This document shows positions 48,949-60,233 of a stretch of 64,000 nucleotides of DNA, in pieces. Position 1 is the first letter of the stretch. Every line of letters begins with the position of its first letter. Made by a program: the position numbers and the translations under genes. This DNA is from UBA7985 sp038141425 (GTDB taxonomy: Bacteria > Pseudomonadota > Alphaproteobacteria > UBA7985): NCBI GenBank assembly GCA_038141425.1, contig JAYQIC010000011.1, positions 419,515 to 483,514 of the forward strand, read 5' to 3'. The notes beneath the pieces were generated by a model. It made no database searches and had not been told where the DNA came from. It saw only the letters and a program-made list of their open reading frames with translations.

Positions 48949-49296
48949 AAGATTCGGGTACAGCCTCCGCGCGCCACTGACAAGGCCCTGCAGCGCCCGC
49001 GTCGCGCATATCACGATATTGCCGCAAAGCCCCTGCCTCTCGGTGCGAAAGGCCCGCCTGGGGTTGCCAAGTCTCCGATGGGCCGCCCGGCCTGTACCGA
49101 CTCGCCTCACGCTGCAAGTCAGGCGTTGCCTTCGCGCCACGCTGTGCGTCCTCAGGCACAGTCAGGCAAACAACGCTCCTTCGCCCATTGATGCGGATTG
49201 AATTGTCTATCCCGACCAGTGAAGACGTATTCAGTAATTCTCAATGTCGAATCCTTAAACGTCTATGGCGACACACTTTTTTCAGGGCCAGAACGG
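48949..49296. other. Divergent intergenic region GST / uppP
   Basis: 348 bp, no convincing gene. The uppP frame is open from 49198, but the added 33 residues lack family similarity. Confidence 0.4.
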
Positions 49297-50145
49297 ATGG
49301 TAGCACTGCTGATCATCCAGTCTGTGGTGCAGGGCATCACCGAGTTTCTGCCCGTGTCCAGTTCTGGCCATCTGGTGCTGATCTGGAGCGTGGCGGCTTG
49401 GATGGGTGTCGACACCAGCTTCAGCCATGCGGAAATGCTGACGCTGAACGTGGCCCTGCACGTCGGAACCCTGTTCGCCGTCATCCTCTATTTCCGGCGA
49501 TTGGTCTGGGCGGCGGCGCTGGGTGGGGTCGATTTGCTGCGCTGGCGCGATACCGATAACCGCCGCCTGTTCGTTTTCCTGGTCATCGCCAGCTTCCCGC
49601 TCATGGTGGCGGGGCTGCTGGTCGCCATGTTCGTGCCCGACTCGTGGCTGCTCAACCCGCTTGTGGTAGCGGGGGCGACGCTGGTCTTCGGCCTGCTGCT
49701 GCTGTTCGCTGACATCGGCTTCGACAGCCGCAGAACGGCCGATGACATCAGCTTGCTGGACGCGCTGGTGTTTGGCCTGATGCAGTGCCTGGCGCTGATC
49801 CCCGGCACCTCACGTTCGGGGATTACCCTGACCGCGGGGCGCATGCTGTCGATCAACCGAACGGATGCAGCGCGGTTGTCGATGCTGTTGTCGATCCCGG
49901 CGATCGCGGCGGCAGGTGGCTTTGAAGGCCTGCAGCTGGTTGCGGCTGGCGACTGGGCCTTTAACCGCCTCGCGCTGATCGGGGCCGGGCTGGCGTTCTG
50001 TTCTGCCATGGCCGCGATCTGGCTGTTCATGCGGTTTATCCGGGCCTCGGACCTTCTGCCCTTTGTCATCTACCGTGTGGTGCTCGGCCTGACGATTTTC
50101 GCCTTTGTGCTGGTCATCGGCGTGTCAGCAACCCCGCCGATCTGA
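49297..50145 (+). CDS. uppP: Undecaprenyl-diphosphatase
   Basis: 282 residues from ATG 49297 (MVALLIIQSVVQGITEFLPV). The catalytic motifs are seen: VVQGITEFLPVSSSGHLVL (E and SSSGH) and LIPGTSRSGITLTAGRMLSI (PGxSRSG). Eight or so hydrophobic helices. Recycles the undecaprenyl carrier lipid of cell-wall synthesis at the membrane and confers bacitracin tolerance. Confidence 0.95.
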   Translation: MVALLIIQSVVQGITEFLPVSSSGHLVLIWSVAAWMGVDTSFSHAEMLTLNVALHVGTLFAVILYFRRLVWAAALGGVDLLRWRDTDNRRLFVFLVIASFPLMVAGLLVAMFVPDSWLLNPLVVAGATLVFGLLLLFADIGFDSRRTADDISLLDALVFGLMQCLALIPGTSRSGITLTAGRMLSINRTDAARLSMLLSIPAIAAAGGFEGLQLVAAGDWAFNRLALIGAGLAFCSAMAAIWLFMRFIRASDLLPFVIYRVVLGLTIFAFVLVIGVSATPPI

Positions 50146-50166
50146 GCGGGCGCGCTGTCAAAGCTT

Positions 50167-51102
50167 TCAGACTTCCGCGTATTGCCCGCCGTTGCGAAAG
50201 CGCACGAGGTAAGACGGCAGCACCGCCTCGATTGGCGTTGGGTCGACGCCCAGTGCCTCCAGCCCTGGCAGGCTGCCATCGGCAACGTTGTCGGTCCGCA
50301 ACCGCTTGATCTGGTCGATGGTGATCGGCGGTGCCACCGGCGCCAGTGAGCTCGCCAGTGCGATCAGCTCGGCCACACCCCAGGGCAGATGCACCTGCGG
50401 CGCCTTTGATCCTGTCACGGACTGCATCAGGTCGATCAGGGCGCGGAAGCTGTAAACGCCTGGCCCAACGAGATCGTAGACCCTGCCGGCGGTCTGGTCG
50501 TCTGCCGCTATTGCCGAAATCGCATCGGCAACGTCGCCGACAAAGACCGGCTGGAACCGGGTCTTGCCGCCGCCGATCATCGGCACAGCAGGCAGGGCAC
50601 TGAACCGGTTGAAGAAGGTGTCCTCCGCCCCGACCAGCAGCCCCGGGCGCACGATCGTCGCCTTGGGGAAGGCGCGCAGGGTCGCGTCCTCGCCCAGCGC
50701 CTTGCAGCGGGTCGAGTCCGAGTTGTGGTTGGCATCCGCGCCCAGCGCTGAGACGTGGATCAGACGCCGGACGCCTGCCTTCGCTGCGGCTTCGGCAACC
50801 GTCGCCGCACCCTTGACCATGGTGGCATCGAAGCTCTGACCCTTGCCGCTCTCGTAGAAGACGGCGACGAGATTGATCACCAGATCAGCGCCCTCGATCG
50901 CGCGCGCCACGGCAGCAGCATTCTGGATCGGGGCATAGACGGCCTGGATCTGACCGACCTCGCCCTGGGTCAGCAGGTGCCGCGCCCGCGACGGGTGGCG
51001 CGAGGCGACCCGAACCCGATATCCGGCCTTGGCCAGCTGCGGCACGATATAGCGGGCCAGAAAGCCGGTCCCGCCCATGACTGTTGCGATCTTGTGAGCC
51101 AT
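50167..51102 (-). CDS. NDUFA9-like NAD(P)H-binding protein
   Basis: 311 residues. Rossmann start VMGGTGFLARYIVPQLAKAG (GGTGFxG variant), YRVRVASRHPSRAR, LIHVSALGAD and IVRPGLLVGAED. This matches the complex I NDUFA9-type atypical SDR family found next to uppP in many alphaproteobacteria. Probably an accessory of complex I or quinone biosynthesis. Not catalytically assigned. Confidence 0.87.
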   Translation of the reverse strand: MAHKIATVMGGTGFLARYIVPQLAKAGYRVRVASRHPSRARHLLTQGEVGQIQAVYAPIQNAAAVARAIEGADLVINLVAVFYESGKGQSFDATMVKGAATVAEAAAKAGVRRLIHVSALGADANHNSDSTRCKALGEDATLRAFPKATIVRPGLLVGAEDTFFNRFSALPAVPMIGGGKTRFQPVFVGDVADAISAIAADDQTAGRVYDLVGPGVYSFRALIDLMQSVTGSKAPQVHLPWGVAELIALASSLAPVAPPITIDQIKRLRTDNVADGSLPGLEALGVDPTPIEAVLPSYLVRFRNGGQYAEV

Positions 51103-51320
51103 TTTCAGGGTCTCCGTTCGGCCCCGCGAGGGCGGGGCAGGGAAGCGTTGCCTGACAAATAGTCCAACCTGCGCCGCCTGACAAAGCGCGTATTGACCAA
51201 GGGAGCCCTACGCCGCGCGAAACGACACTCTGGCATGTGTTGACATCGGGGTCGGAAAAGGCTTTATCCGGCGCACTTCTCGCGGTTGGCGGAGTCAGAC
51301 TCCAGACCGACCGGACGGGA

Positions 51321-51407
51321 GCCCAGGTGGCGGAATTGGTAGACGCGCAGGTTTCAGGTACCTGTGCCCTTCGGGGCGTGGAAGTTCGAGTCTTCTCCTG
51401 GGCACCA
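51321..51407 (+). tRNA. tRNA-Leu (anticodon CAG)
   Basis: GCCCAGG acceptor, TGGCGGAATTGGTAGACGCG D region, anticodon stem CAGGT/ACCTG with loop TTCAGGT (CAG at 51355-51357), a long class II variable arm (GTGCCCTTCGGGGCGT), GTTCGAGTC T arm, CCTGGGC acceptor and encoded CCA. Complete. It is the integration site of the element that follows. Confidence 0.96.
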
Positions 51408-51409
51408 TT
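51391..51409 (+). mobile_element. attL candidate: tRNA-Leu 3' end
   Basis: TCTTCTCCTGGGCACCAT at the 3' end of tRNA-Leu, with TGGGCACCAT repeated at 63991-64000 and TCTTC just before. The integrase gene begins 135 bp downstream, the standard tRNA-gene arrangement. Confidence 0.65.
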
Positions 51410-51543
51410 ACAGGTTCTCATACATTCCTAAGCATTCCAGCATGGTGTATGTAACCTATTGTATCTAATACATTTTGCGTCTTTTGAGTTCCAGTGGCAT
51501 CTTAGGGAAGCGCCTGCAATTATGTACACTGGAATGTACACTC

Positions 51544-52706
51544 ATGCACTCCCACCGATACTCCTCCCGGCAGCTCGCATCGCTCCCTATGGGCCAACAT
51601 TGTGACGGACATGGCTTGTATCTCGAGAAAGATAAGCCAAACGGCGGCAAATGGGTGTTCCGCTTCACCCTGCGATCTAAACAGCATCGGATGGGTTTAG
51701 GCTCATATCCGGCCGTTTCGTTGAAAGAAGCCCGCGAGGCAGCCGAAAAAGCCCGGGCGCAAGTCCGTGCTGGCGATAACCCAATACAGGTTCGTCAGGA
51801 CGATCGTGCCGCTTCACTGCCCGGCGGCAACCTGTTTGCTGATCTTGCAGTCGAGAAGTACGAGCTGGAAAAGCACAATCTGAAGAACGATGGGCAAAGT
51901 GGTCGCTGGTTCAGCCCGCTCAAGCACCATGTCATTCCGTCACCGGGCTAGGTGCCGATTACGGAAATTGATCAGTTCAAAGTCCGGGATGCCCTCGCTC
52001 CGATCTGGCGGGAGAAGACTGACACCGCACTTAAGGCGCTAAACCGTACCCGCATGGTGTTCCGACATGCTGCAGCAAAGGGGTTGGCCGTAGATCTGAA
52101 CGCTGTCGAGCTAGCCCGCGAGCTGCTGGGTGACCAGAACCACCGGGTCAAACACCTCGAGGCTATGCCGTGGCGGGAGGTGCCTGCATTCTATCAGTCG
52201 CTTCCTTACGAAGGCCGGATACAACTCGTGCTCAAGCTCACGATCCTGACCGGTGTCCGTCCCGGGGTCGCGCGGGGTGCAACCTAGAGCATATCGACGA
52301 TGACGTTTGGACCGTGCCTGGCGAGGGCATGAAGGGTCGGAAGAACCGGACACCAGACTTCCGCATTCCGCTGACCGACGAAGCACGGCGGGTCATTGAG
52401 GCTGCGAAGGTTTATGAGCGAGGTGGCTATATCTTTGCGTCTGAACGGGGCAAGAACGTCATCACTGATGTTGGTGTGTCCAAGTACATGCGCGAGACAC
52501 GGGACCTGAAATACAAGGTACATGGCTTTCGCTCGAGCCTTCGGACTTGGGCTGATGAGCAGACAACCGCGCCGATCGAAGCAAAGGCGATGCTGCTGTC
52601 GCACAAAGTCGGCACGCAAGTCGAACAAGCATACATACGCACTGACTATCTCGATGAACGGCGTGCATTGCTGGAGCAGTGGTCGAAATTGGTCGCTGAA
52701 AAATAA
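51544..52706 (+). CDS. Tyrosine-type integrase (amber stop and frameshift)
   Basis: ATG at 51544. Family landmarks: DGHGLYLEKDKPNGGKWVFR, MGLGSYPAVSLKEAREAA (DUF4102 arm-binding domain), a core-binding part EIDQFKVRDALAPIWREKTD, and catalytic residues R in LTGVRPGVARG, HxxR in VHGFRSSLRTW, H in LLSHKVGTQ and the final Tyr in AYIRTDY. TAG at 51949-51951 replaces a codon normally Lys or similar (HVIPSPG-stop-VPITEID). The frame is shifted by one missing base near 52272 (GVARG then CNLEHIDDDVWT). Confidence 0.85.
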
Positions 52707-52795
52707 AGGAAAGAAGTGTACAAATAGCTATAGCTTTGCAGATTTGATATGCGCATAATCCGTAACCATCTCAAACGATCCGTAAAGGACTTCAG

Positions 52796-52978
52796 ATGGT
52801 TCACCAAATCCTAAGACGCCCCGCAGTCGAGCAAATCACCGGCCTGTCCCGGTCCACGATTTACAAGTGGATGGACGATGACAGGTTCCCCAAAGCCGTA
52901 AAACTTGGCCCCCGCGCTGTGGGTTGGTTCCAAGCCGATATAGACGCCTGGTTGGAGCAACACCGGCCCGTGGAGTGA
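52796..52978 (+). CDS. AlpA-family phage regulator/excisionase
   Basis: 60 residues: LRRPAVEQITGLSRSTIYKW, MDDDRFPKAVKLGPRAVGWF, QADIDAWLEQH. The MerR-like winged helix-turn-helix of AlpA/P4 Vis proteins. Ninety bp after the integrase and just before the primase, the usual P4-like order. Likely controls excision or activates integrase. Confidence 0.92.
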   Translation: MVHQILRRPAVEQITGLSRSTIYKWMDDDRFPKAVKLGPRAVGWFQADIDAWLEQHRPVE

Positions 52979-52985
52979 CGTTGCC

Positions 52986-55050
52986 ATGACGGACCAACTC
53001 GCTCCCGACGCCGCGCAGATACGTCTACATTTAGAAATTCTGTTTAGTGACCTAGACGCGCTGGGTCCCTATCCCAACGGCCTATTCGAGCTGCGGTTTC
53101 TGCCCCCAATGGTGGTACGCCGACCTGCAAACTGTTCAGCTGGGGCGACCGCGACGCAGCCGTTGAAATGGCAGTTCGTGCCAATGCAAACGGCATGAAC
53201 GGCTATGTCGGTGTGCACCCCGCAAACCTGGCACAAGCCGCGCAGGACAAGCGGCAGACGTGGAGCGCGCCTGCTGGCAGTTCGTCGATTGCGACGATGG
53301 CGATGCGTCGGCCAAATTGCTGGAACTGCCCTTCTCACCCAACTTCATCGTTACGACCGGTACACGGCCCACACAGCGGCTGCACGGCTACTACATGCTC
53401 GAGGCACCTGAGACGGACATGGCGGCCTACACGGCCCGTCAGGCGGCGCTAGCGGCGGCTGTAGGCGGCGACAACGTCAAGGACGCACCACGCATCATGC
53501 GGCTTGCCGGGACGGTCAGTTACCCATCCGACGATAAGGCGGCCCGAGGCTACGTCCCGGAGCTGGTGACGATCAGCGATGTTGACCCGATCCCGTATGC
53601 TGCCGAAGAGCTGGATCCGTTTCTGGCGCAGTTCAAAGCTACAAGCTGAACCGCAGCTGCTCGTAGCGCCATCTCCCGCCGCGCCGTTAGATGACGTCCC
53701 GCCGACGGTCCAAAGCCTCCTTGAGCGAAGCCGAACCCAAGGCCATTGGCACAACAGCATGCTGCGCGCCACGGCTGCCCTGCTGGCTCGGGGGTTCGGC
53801 GAAGACCGCGTGGCTGAGATCTGCGGACCATTCTGCAACGGCGGGGCATCAGATCCTGAGCTGCAGGCGTTCATCGCTTCAGCTGTCAGCAAGGGCTTCA
53901 TGGGCCAGCCAGCCCGATCGCCACAGGACATTGTGCTGACGACACCGCGAGAGCGGGGCAACTTACTCAGCGCCAAGAACATCATCACGGCAGGCCAGGC
54001 GCGGTACGTTACGAAGCAACACTACCTGATCAAGCAGTGGCTGCCGTTTGAAGGTACGGGCGTGCTCGTAGGGCCCAGCAACACCGGCAAGACGTTCATT
54101 GCGCTGGACATGGCCATGAGCGTTGCAGCAGGGACCGACTGGCATGGTCACAAGGTCCGTCAGGGCGCTGTTTTATATCTGGCAACCGAGGGCAGCTTCA
54201 GCTTCAAAAACCGTATGGCGGCGCTCAAGAACGATCGAGGGCTGGCGGACAACGTGCCGCTGATCGCTCGAGCCGATATGGTGAACCTGCTGGACCAAGA
54301 AGCAGACTTGGGCGAACTGGCAGCCCTGGCAGACGAAATCAAAAGGGAGCACGGCCCGCTGCGGATGATCGTGGTCGATACGCTGGCACGGGCAATGGCC
54401 GGGGGAAACGAAAACGCTCCAGACGACATGGGCAAACTGCTGAACAATGTCGAAGCGCTGCGACAGGGGACAGACGCGTTCGTCCTGCTGATCCACCACA
54501 CCGGCAAAGACGAGACGAAGGGCGCGCGTGGTCACTCGTCGCTTAAAGGGGCTGCAGACACGATCCTGCTGCTGTCCAAGCGGGACGATGACCTGCTGGA
54601 GCTGAAGTCGGACAAGCAGCGCGACATGGCGCAGCCGCGGTCAAAGGCGTTCCGGCTGAAAACGGTGGTGTGCGGCATGGACGAGGACCTCGACGAGGTC
54701 ACTACCTGCGTGGTGCGGGCTGCCGATGCGGCGGAACTCAAAGCTAAGCCGAAGCCGGGCGGGCCGAACCAGGAGCTGCTGATGGAGTGCTACACGCAAC
54801 TGCGCTTGGAGGGCATCGGTGAGCCCAATCCGGGCGGGGCCGGGTTCCCAGAGCAGTCGCAGTATTGGTGCGTGCCGGCTGAAAGCTGAAAGAGATGTTT
54901 GCGGGCAAGAAGGACGGCTCGAACAAATCGTCGGCCTACAGCAGTGCGTTCAACGGGCTAAAGAGCCGGAACCTGCTGCAAATGAACGGTGGGCTGGTCT
55001 GGATACCGACTGAAGATGGCAAGTGCGAAAGTGCAGAGCGCAGTTTGTAA
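52986..55050 (+). CDS. Primase-helicase replication protein (RepA-like AAA ATPase; several frameshifts)
   Basis: N-terminal primase-like part across frames: FLPPNGG-type start near 53100, SWGDRDAAVEMAVRANANGM, GYVGVHPANLAQAAQ, CWQFVDCDDGDASAKLLELP and RLHGYYMLEAP. After a break near 53650, the ATPase: LLVAPSPAAPLD, Walker A GPSNTGKTFIALDMA, Walker B RMIVVDTLARAMAGG and LLIHHTGKDETKGARGHSSL. The C-terminus continues past a stop-like break at 54889 to 55050. Reconstructed size about 680 residues. Replication initiation of the element is the expected role. Confidence 0.8.
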
Positions 55051-55148
55051 CTTCGTACCTACAACGCTGGTGCGGCCGCTACTACAAATACAAATCCCCT
55101 TAAGGGGATTGTATTGTACGTCCGCCTGTAGCCATCTTTGTCGTTGCC

Positions 55149-55361
55149 ATGCTCATCACCCGCCTCATCGCACTGCTCCTGCTTGCTGTAACAGCTGCTG
55201 CGCCCGCCGCTGCCCAAACGTTCTTCGGCCCGGCCCGTGTGATCGACGGCGATACCATCGTTAAATATACCGCCAAAATACGCCTGCATGGCATCGACGC
55301 ACGAGACTTCAACATCCCTTCGTTCGGGGCTGGGCTTCTATCGCGGGACCTCCTGAATTAG
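55149..55361 (+). pseudogene. Thermonuclease-family (SNase) gene, 5' fragment
   Basis: Signal peptide (MLITRLIALLLLAVTAAAPA, AAAQ) then FFGPARVIDGDTIVKYTAKI and RLHGIDA, the start of a staphylococcal-nuclease domain (DGDT and RLxGID). After RLHGIDA the homology ends abruptly at about 55300 and the frame stops at 55361. The 3' part of such a gene is at about 61413-61770. See findings. Confidence 0.82.
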
Positions 55362-55527
55362 CGAAGATTATCTGAGCCCCTCCTGCAAACGCGCCTCTCA
55401 TCGATATTTAATGACCTAGCGTAATCCGTTCAAAATACGTCTACGTTCGACTCGAGAGTTTGGCCTTTCGCGGGTCGGGCCAGTGCCGAGCAACGCAAAT
55501 ATTGCACTTGGTGTAAGCCTACTCGTA

Positions 55528-57386
55528 ATGACGAAAACACATGTTACACCTCATGCGATGAAGCCCCTACACCCGCCCCTGAATAAGACACCGAATTGGC
55601 ACGAGTTTGTCGGCTATTCACACGGTATGCCGCAATTTAGCATCTCCGCCGACGAGCTCTTTCCGACCGGGGCCCGGGCGGACGCGATAACTGCGACATT
55701 TCTTGATGTAATCAGCCGCATGATAGAAAGCAGCATCACAGCCAAACCCCCGACAATAGACGAGACTCTGACCGGTGGCATTGCCACGGCCACTGCTATT
55801 GCCGCTGCCTCGTGTTGCTTGCAAGTCGCGGTTCGCCTGCCAGTCGTCACGGATTTCCGTCTGTACCGAATAGAGGCAATCGGACCAGACGAACGCTTTC
55901 GCCTCATCCTGCCTTATTGGGATGCTGAGGCGACCAAGACTTCCTATGCCTTTTGCGCGGAGTTGTGGAACCGCCTTTTCGCAGGAGAACAGTTTGGCGA
56001 CCTGGCTCCTTTGTCTCAGTCGCTCAACGATCGCCTTGGACCTTTTGTACCTAAAAACATTAACCAATTTTCTCTTGTCAAAGGGATCACTGATCTTGGC
56101 ATTAATCTTATCCGCATGCCAGACGGTGTACTGTGTCTGGGAACTGGCGCAAAGTCGCGATGGATGCTCGGCACTCGCTCCGATGCTACATCGCAGATCG
56201 GCCTCTCGTTTGCGGGCAACAAATTTATAACTGCGTTATTGCTGCGCCGCTCCGGTCTGCCCGGTGCTGAAAACCGTATGGTGTCTAGCGCCGAAGAGGC
56301 CGTTGCTGTCTCTACTCAGTTTGATTGTCCCGTCGTAGTAAAGCCGGCGGACCGGGACCGCGGAGAGGGTGTTGCCGCCGATTTGCGGACCGCAGCCGAG
56401 ATCGTGCGGCCTTCGAAGCCGCCAGCGCTATTAGCACACAAATTATAATTGAGAAGATGATCCCCGGCTTCACTCACCGGCTGACCGTTGCGTCTAACGA
56501 AGTGATTTCAGTCCGCCAAAGAATTCCAGGCGGCGTGACGGGCGACGGTATATCCACCGTCACGGAATTGGTTGCAGTGGTTAAAAGGTCTGAGCGAAGT
56601 AAAAACTGGGAGAAAACACGTGGCCAACCACAAATTGACCTCGACGCCGAAGCCCTTGGGCTTATGTCGCGGGACGGTATTTCCGAGAACACAGTGCTGC
56701 CAGATGGTCAATTTCTGCGCCTGCGTCGCCGCGACAACATCAATGCCGGTGGTGAAAACCGTGATCTCCAACTCACCGAGGTCCATCCCGAAAACCTCGA
56801 TCTTGCTGTGAGGGCAACGCAATTGTTGCGCCTCGATGTCGCGGGAGTCGACCTGATCACTACCGATATTACCCGCTCCTGGCGCGATGTCGGTTCTGGT
56901 ATCTGCGAAGTGAATGGAGGGCCGCAATTTGCTTCTTTACAGTAGGCCGGAAATCTTCCGTGAGATCATCAGTCGAATAGTTGGCCCAGACCCCCACGTG
57001 CCTGCGTACCTCGTTCTGTGTCACGATGATTGGCCGATCGTGCTGCTGTTGTCGCTGCCGTTAAAGAACGCGCACCGAGGCGCACAGTATCAACAAAGGA
57101 GGGCCTGTGGCGCGAAGGTACGCTTCTGACGGGTTCCTTTAACAATGGCTTCATTGCTGCAGTCACCGCTGCCAGTCAGACGGATACGGTTTCGATGACT
57201 TGTATCATGTCAATGAGCGAAATTCTTTCCCTCGGATCACCTTTGCGCAGCTGGACCGGCATCAGCATTCTTAAGCAAGGCCTAAGCAACAAGGAACTTT
57301 CCCTCGTACCTGCCGTTCAAGTCGCACTAGCTGAGACGGAGTTCGGCACCCGCGCTGCTAGGTCCAACCAGTTTTCTGACAGTTGA
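55528..57386 (+). CDS. Cyanophycin-synthetase-like ATP-grasp ligase lacking the Mur ligase domain (frameshifted)
   Basis: About 620 residues. The central part is CphA-like: GINLIRMPDGVLCLGTGAKS, AGNKFITALLLRRSGLPGAE, FDCPVVVKPADRDRGEGVAA, IIIEKMIPGFTHRLTVASNE, ADRDRGEGV-type loops and EVHPENLDLAVRATQLLRLD, VAGVDLITTDITRSW, VNGGPQF (metal-binding end of ATP-grasp). In CphA a Mur ligase with GTNGKTTT follows; here there is only a 150-residue tail (SRPEIFREIISRIVGPDPHV, RTVSTKEGLWREGTLLTGSF). Frame breaks at 56406, about 56930 and about 57030. Start uncertain: GTG 55483, ATG 55528 or 55558. Confidence 0.75.
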
Positions 57387-57399
57387 AAGCCAAAAAAAC

Positions 57400-58260
57400 A
57401 TGTCTGAACCCCTAGTCCCCCTCTCACGTTTCGCGTTCGATTGGGCCAGCACTCTGTGTAAAACAGAACACGGTTGTGCCTCCTATCACCGGATGTGGCC
57501 GTTTCTGCGTCTGATTGAAACTGGTGGAGTTCTCCCTGCTGGCGAGGCCTTTTTCCGCCGTGAAGTAAATGCTTGCTCCCGTGATGGTAAAATTCATGCG
57601 CTCATCTCTGGTGGGGCCGATACTGGTGTGATGGCTCTGGCCGTCGAGGCAGCACTGAAAGACAGCCTCGAGATACGCATAACGGCGATAGACCGTTGCC
57701 GCACCCCGCTGGAACAGATGCGTTTGTATGGCAACGCAAATGGTATTGAGGTTGATACACACGCCATCACACTCGACCAAATACCCGCTGGACTCGATGC
57801 AAATATCATCCTTGGACATTCAATACTTACTCAAATCCCTGCCGGGGAGCATCTGGCCGTATGGAAGGCTTGGGCAGGCGCATTGCGCCCTGGCGGGCGG
57901 ATCGTAATGTCGCAGCGCATAACAACCCCAGGAGCGCCGGAGCGCCTGCGTTGGACCTCAGAATTAGTGGAAATCAGGCATCAAGCTCTGGATGAAAAAC
58001 TGAATGAACTAGAGGTATGTTACCTGGCGGCGCCAAAGGAAATGATCCTCGAAGAAGCCAAGCGTTTCTGGACGCGATCAGATAATCATAAGCCCGAAAT
58101 CTTCGAAGAGAATATTTATAAACACGCTCAAGCCGCTAATCTTCGTGTGTTGCAAATGAAGCCTATCGCCGACACAAAAACCGTATCTCCTTACAGCTTC
58201 ACGCCGCTCGCCACCCAACGTCTGCGGTACGAGATCGTTATCGAAAAACCGATGGCCTGA
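57400..58260 (+). CDS. Class I SAM-dependent methyltransferase
   Basis: 286 residues, intact. Rossmann region: KIHALISGGADTGVMALAVE (motif I variant), EIRITAIDRCRTPLEQMRLY (acidic end of beta 2), ANIILGHSILTQIPAGEHLA and WAGALRPGGRIVMSQRITTP (motif for beta 4-5). N-terminal PLSRFAFDWASTLCKTEHGC and FLRLIETGGVLPAGEAFFRR form a substrate cap. Starts 13 bp after the ATP-grasp gene, in one operon. Substrate perhaps the ligase product. Confidence 0.82.
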   Translation: MSEPLVPLSRFAFDWASTLCKTEHGCASYHRMWPFLRLIETGGVLPAGEAFFRREVNACSRDGKIHALISGGADTGVMALAVEAALKDSLEIRITAIDRCRTPLEQMRLYGNANGIEVDTHAITLDQIPAGLDANIILGHSILTQIPAGEHLAVWKAWAGALRPGGRIVMSQRITTPGAPERLRWTSELVEIRHQALDEKLNELEVCYLAAPKEMILEEAKRFWTRSDNHKPEIFEENIYKHAQAANLRVLQMKPIADTKTVSPYSFTPLATQRLRYEIVIEKPMA

Positions 58261-58270
58261 ACCTACAGGG

Positions 58271-60227
58271 TCAGCGCCAAAAGGTCGACAGAGCCGGTTC
58301 GGGCAAAAGGACGTTCGACCAGAACCCGAAATACCAGATACCGACTGCGCCCACTGCCGCGCCCCACGCTAGAGCTACTGTCAGCGCGCGCACGCGTATT
58401 TCGCCTCGTTGTGCTATCCATGCGAAGGTCAAGACGCCCAAGCTCGGCCCCATTCCAAGCGCCCAAATCACAACAGGTAAGACTGCCATCAACACTATGG
58501 GAACAGCGTTTACGCGAGGCACTCCGAGCAACAGCGGCTCTTCAGCCACGGCTTTTGGACTGAGCGTGTCGCGGAGCGCGATAGCAACCAACATGGCTGC
58601 GCAGGTTGCAGCCACAAAGCGTGTGTAAATGGAGTAATCTGGCGATAGAAACGCAATAAGAGCCAGCCCTACTCCCATGGCGGCGATGAGCGTCGCAAAC
58701 GCTGCGCTATAGGGCCTGAGCGGCGAACGTGGTTCCAAGGTCTGCTTTTTGCGCGCGATCCACAGAATCGACAATACGATCATAGCTGCAAGGATCATCG
58801 CAGCAGGACGTTCAAAGAAATTTAACCGGCCTAGTGATTGCAGGCGATGAGCGACCATCACGTTCGCTTCGAAGAAATCCCCGAGCACGAATGCGATAAT
58901 CATTGGTACGCGTGGCCAGTTAAAGTGTTTCAGTAGATACCCGAAAACTCCCAGCGTCAGGGCAACAAACAGATCAACGACCCCACCGTTGATGTGGATA
59001 ATGGATACCGCACTGGCGATAAAAACTGGCAAGGCAATCTTGTAGACGGGCAAGTAAGACAAACGGGCTAGAGCCGGTGCGATCCCTACCCCGACCACTG
59101 ATGTTAAGAAATTGGAAAGAAGTAGAGCGAAGATTAGCGTAAAGGTTAGGCCCAGATCGTCGCTGAGCATTGGCGTCCCCGGCGTCAGACCGTGAATGGC
59201 AAGCACCGTTACCAGAATAACGCCTGCCTCACTGCCGGGAAGGCCGAAGGCGATCGCAGGTAAAAGTGAACCACCGTCTTTTGCGTCCACCGACGCCTCT
59301 GGGCCGATCAGCCCACGAATATCACCTTTACCGAAGCTTTCGCGGCTGCCTTTAGCGCTCTGAACCGCGTGACCATAGGCAACAAAGCCGGCGACCGTTC
59401 CGCCAACTCCCAGGAATGATACCGACCAGCGTGCCGGGATGATCGAGGCCCGGAGGGTCAGCCAACGATGAGTGAAGACTGATCGCATCCCCGCCAAGAC
59501 CGAATCCTGCGTGGCGCGGTTCTCTGGCTTTTTGGTGATCAAGTAGCCCTTTTGCCATGAAATTAGTTCGGAAAAGGTGAAATATCCCACGAGGACCGCG
59601 ATAACCGACAGCCCACCCATCAGATCGAGAGTTCCAAGGTCCAGCGTGGCGCGGCGGTAACCGGATCGGTGCCAACCATCGCCAGAACGAGGTCCGATCA
59701 TGGTGACGGCGATCGCCTTGAGCGTTGACGAGTTCGGGATAGCCGCGATAGTCGACAAACCCCAGATGCCCAGCAAACCCGCTCCAGCGGCCCAAACTCG
59801 AGGATGAACTCCCGCACGATCGGCATCAGAGCCATCAGGACCAGAACCCCGAAAACCGATCCAATCGCTGAAGCTGTGGCCGCCGCAGCAATGGCGGTGC
59901 GTGGTAAACCGTTTCGCGATAGAGCATGCCCGTCCAACAGGACCGCCGCAGCTGAGCTGTTGCCCGGAATATTGAACAGGATACCGGTGATGGACCCCAT
60001 GAACGTGGCGCCACCAGTAAGCGCTCCAAACAGCAAAAGTACTGACTCTGGCTGCCAATTGATTGTCCACAGGATCAGAATTGCGGACAGGCTGGCCATC
60101 CCGATCCCCCGGAAGGAACGAGGCGGTCATCGCGATTAGCGTGCCCAGCACTGGAATCAGAATTCCCGGCCAAGAGAAGAAGATTTGTTAGGCCTTCGTG
60201 AAGGGCAGACAGGTATCCAGCATCCAC
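58271..60227 (-). CDS. Tripartite tricarboxylate transporter: TctA-TctB fusion permease (frameshifted)
   Basis: TctA-type large permease of about 500 residues, then a TctB-like four-helix C-terminal part (SPLRPYSAAFATLIAAMGVG, GVPRVNAVPIVLMAVLPVVI). Typical TctA blocks are TFMGSITGILFNIPGNSSAA, AIAFGLPGSEAGVILVTVLA and IIHINGGVVDLFVALTLGVF. N-terminal frames switch near 59750, 60080 and 60150. GTG at 60227 follows the binding-protein gene by six bases. TctA and TctB are normally separate proteins. Confidence 0.8.
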
Positions 60228-60233
60228 TTCCGC

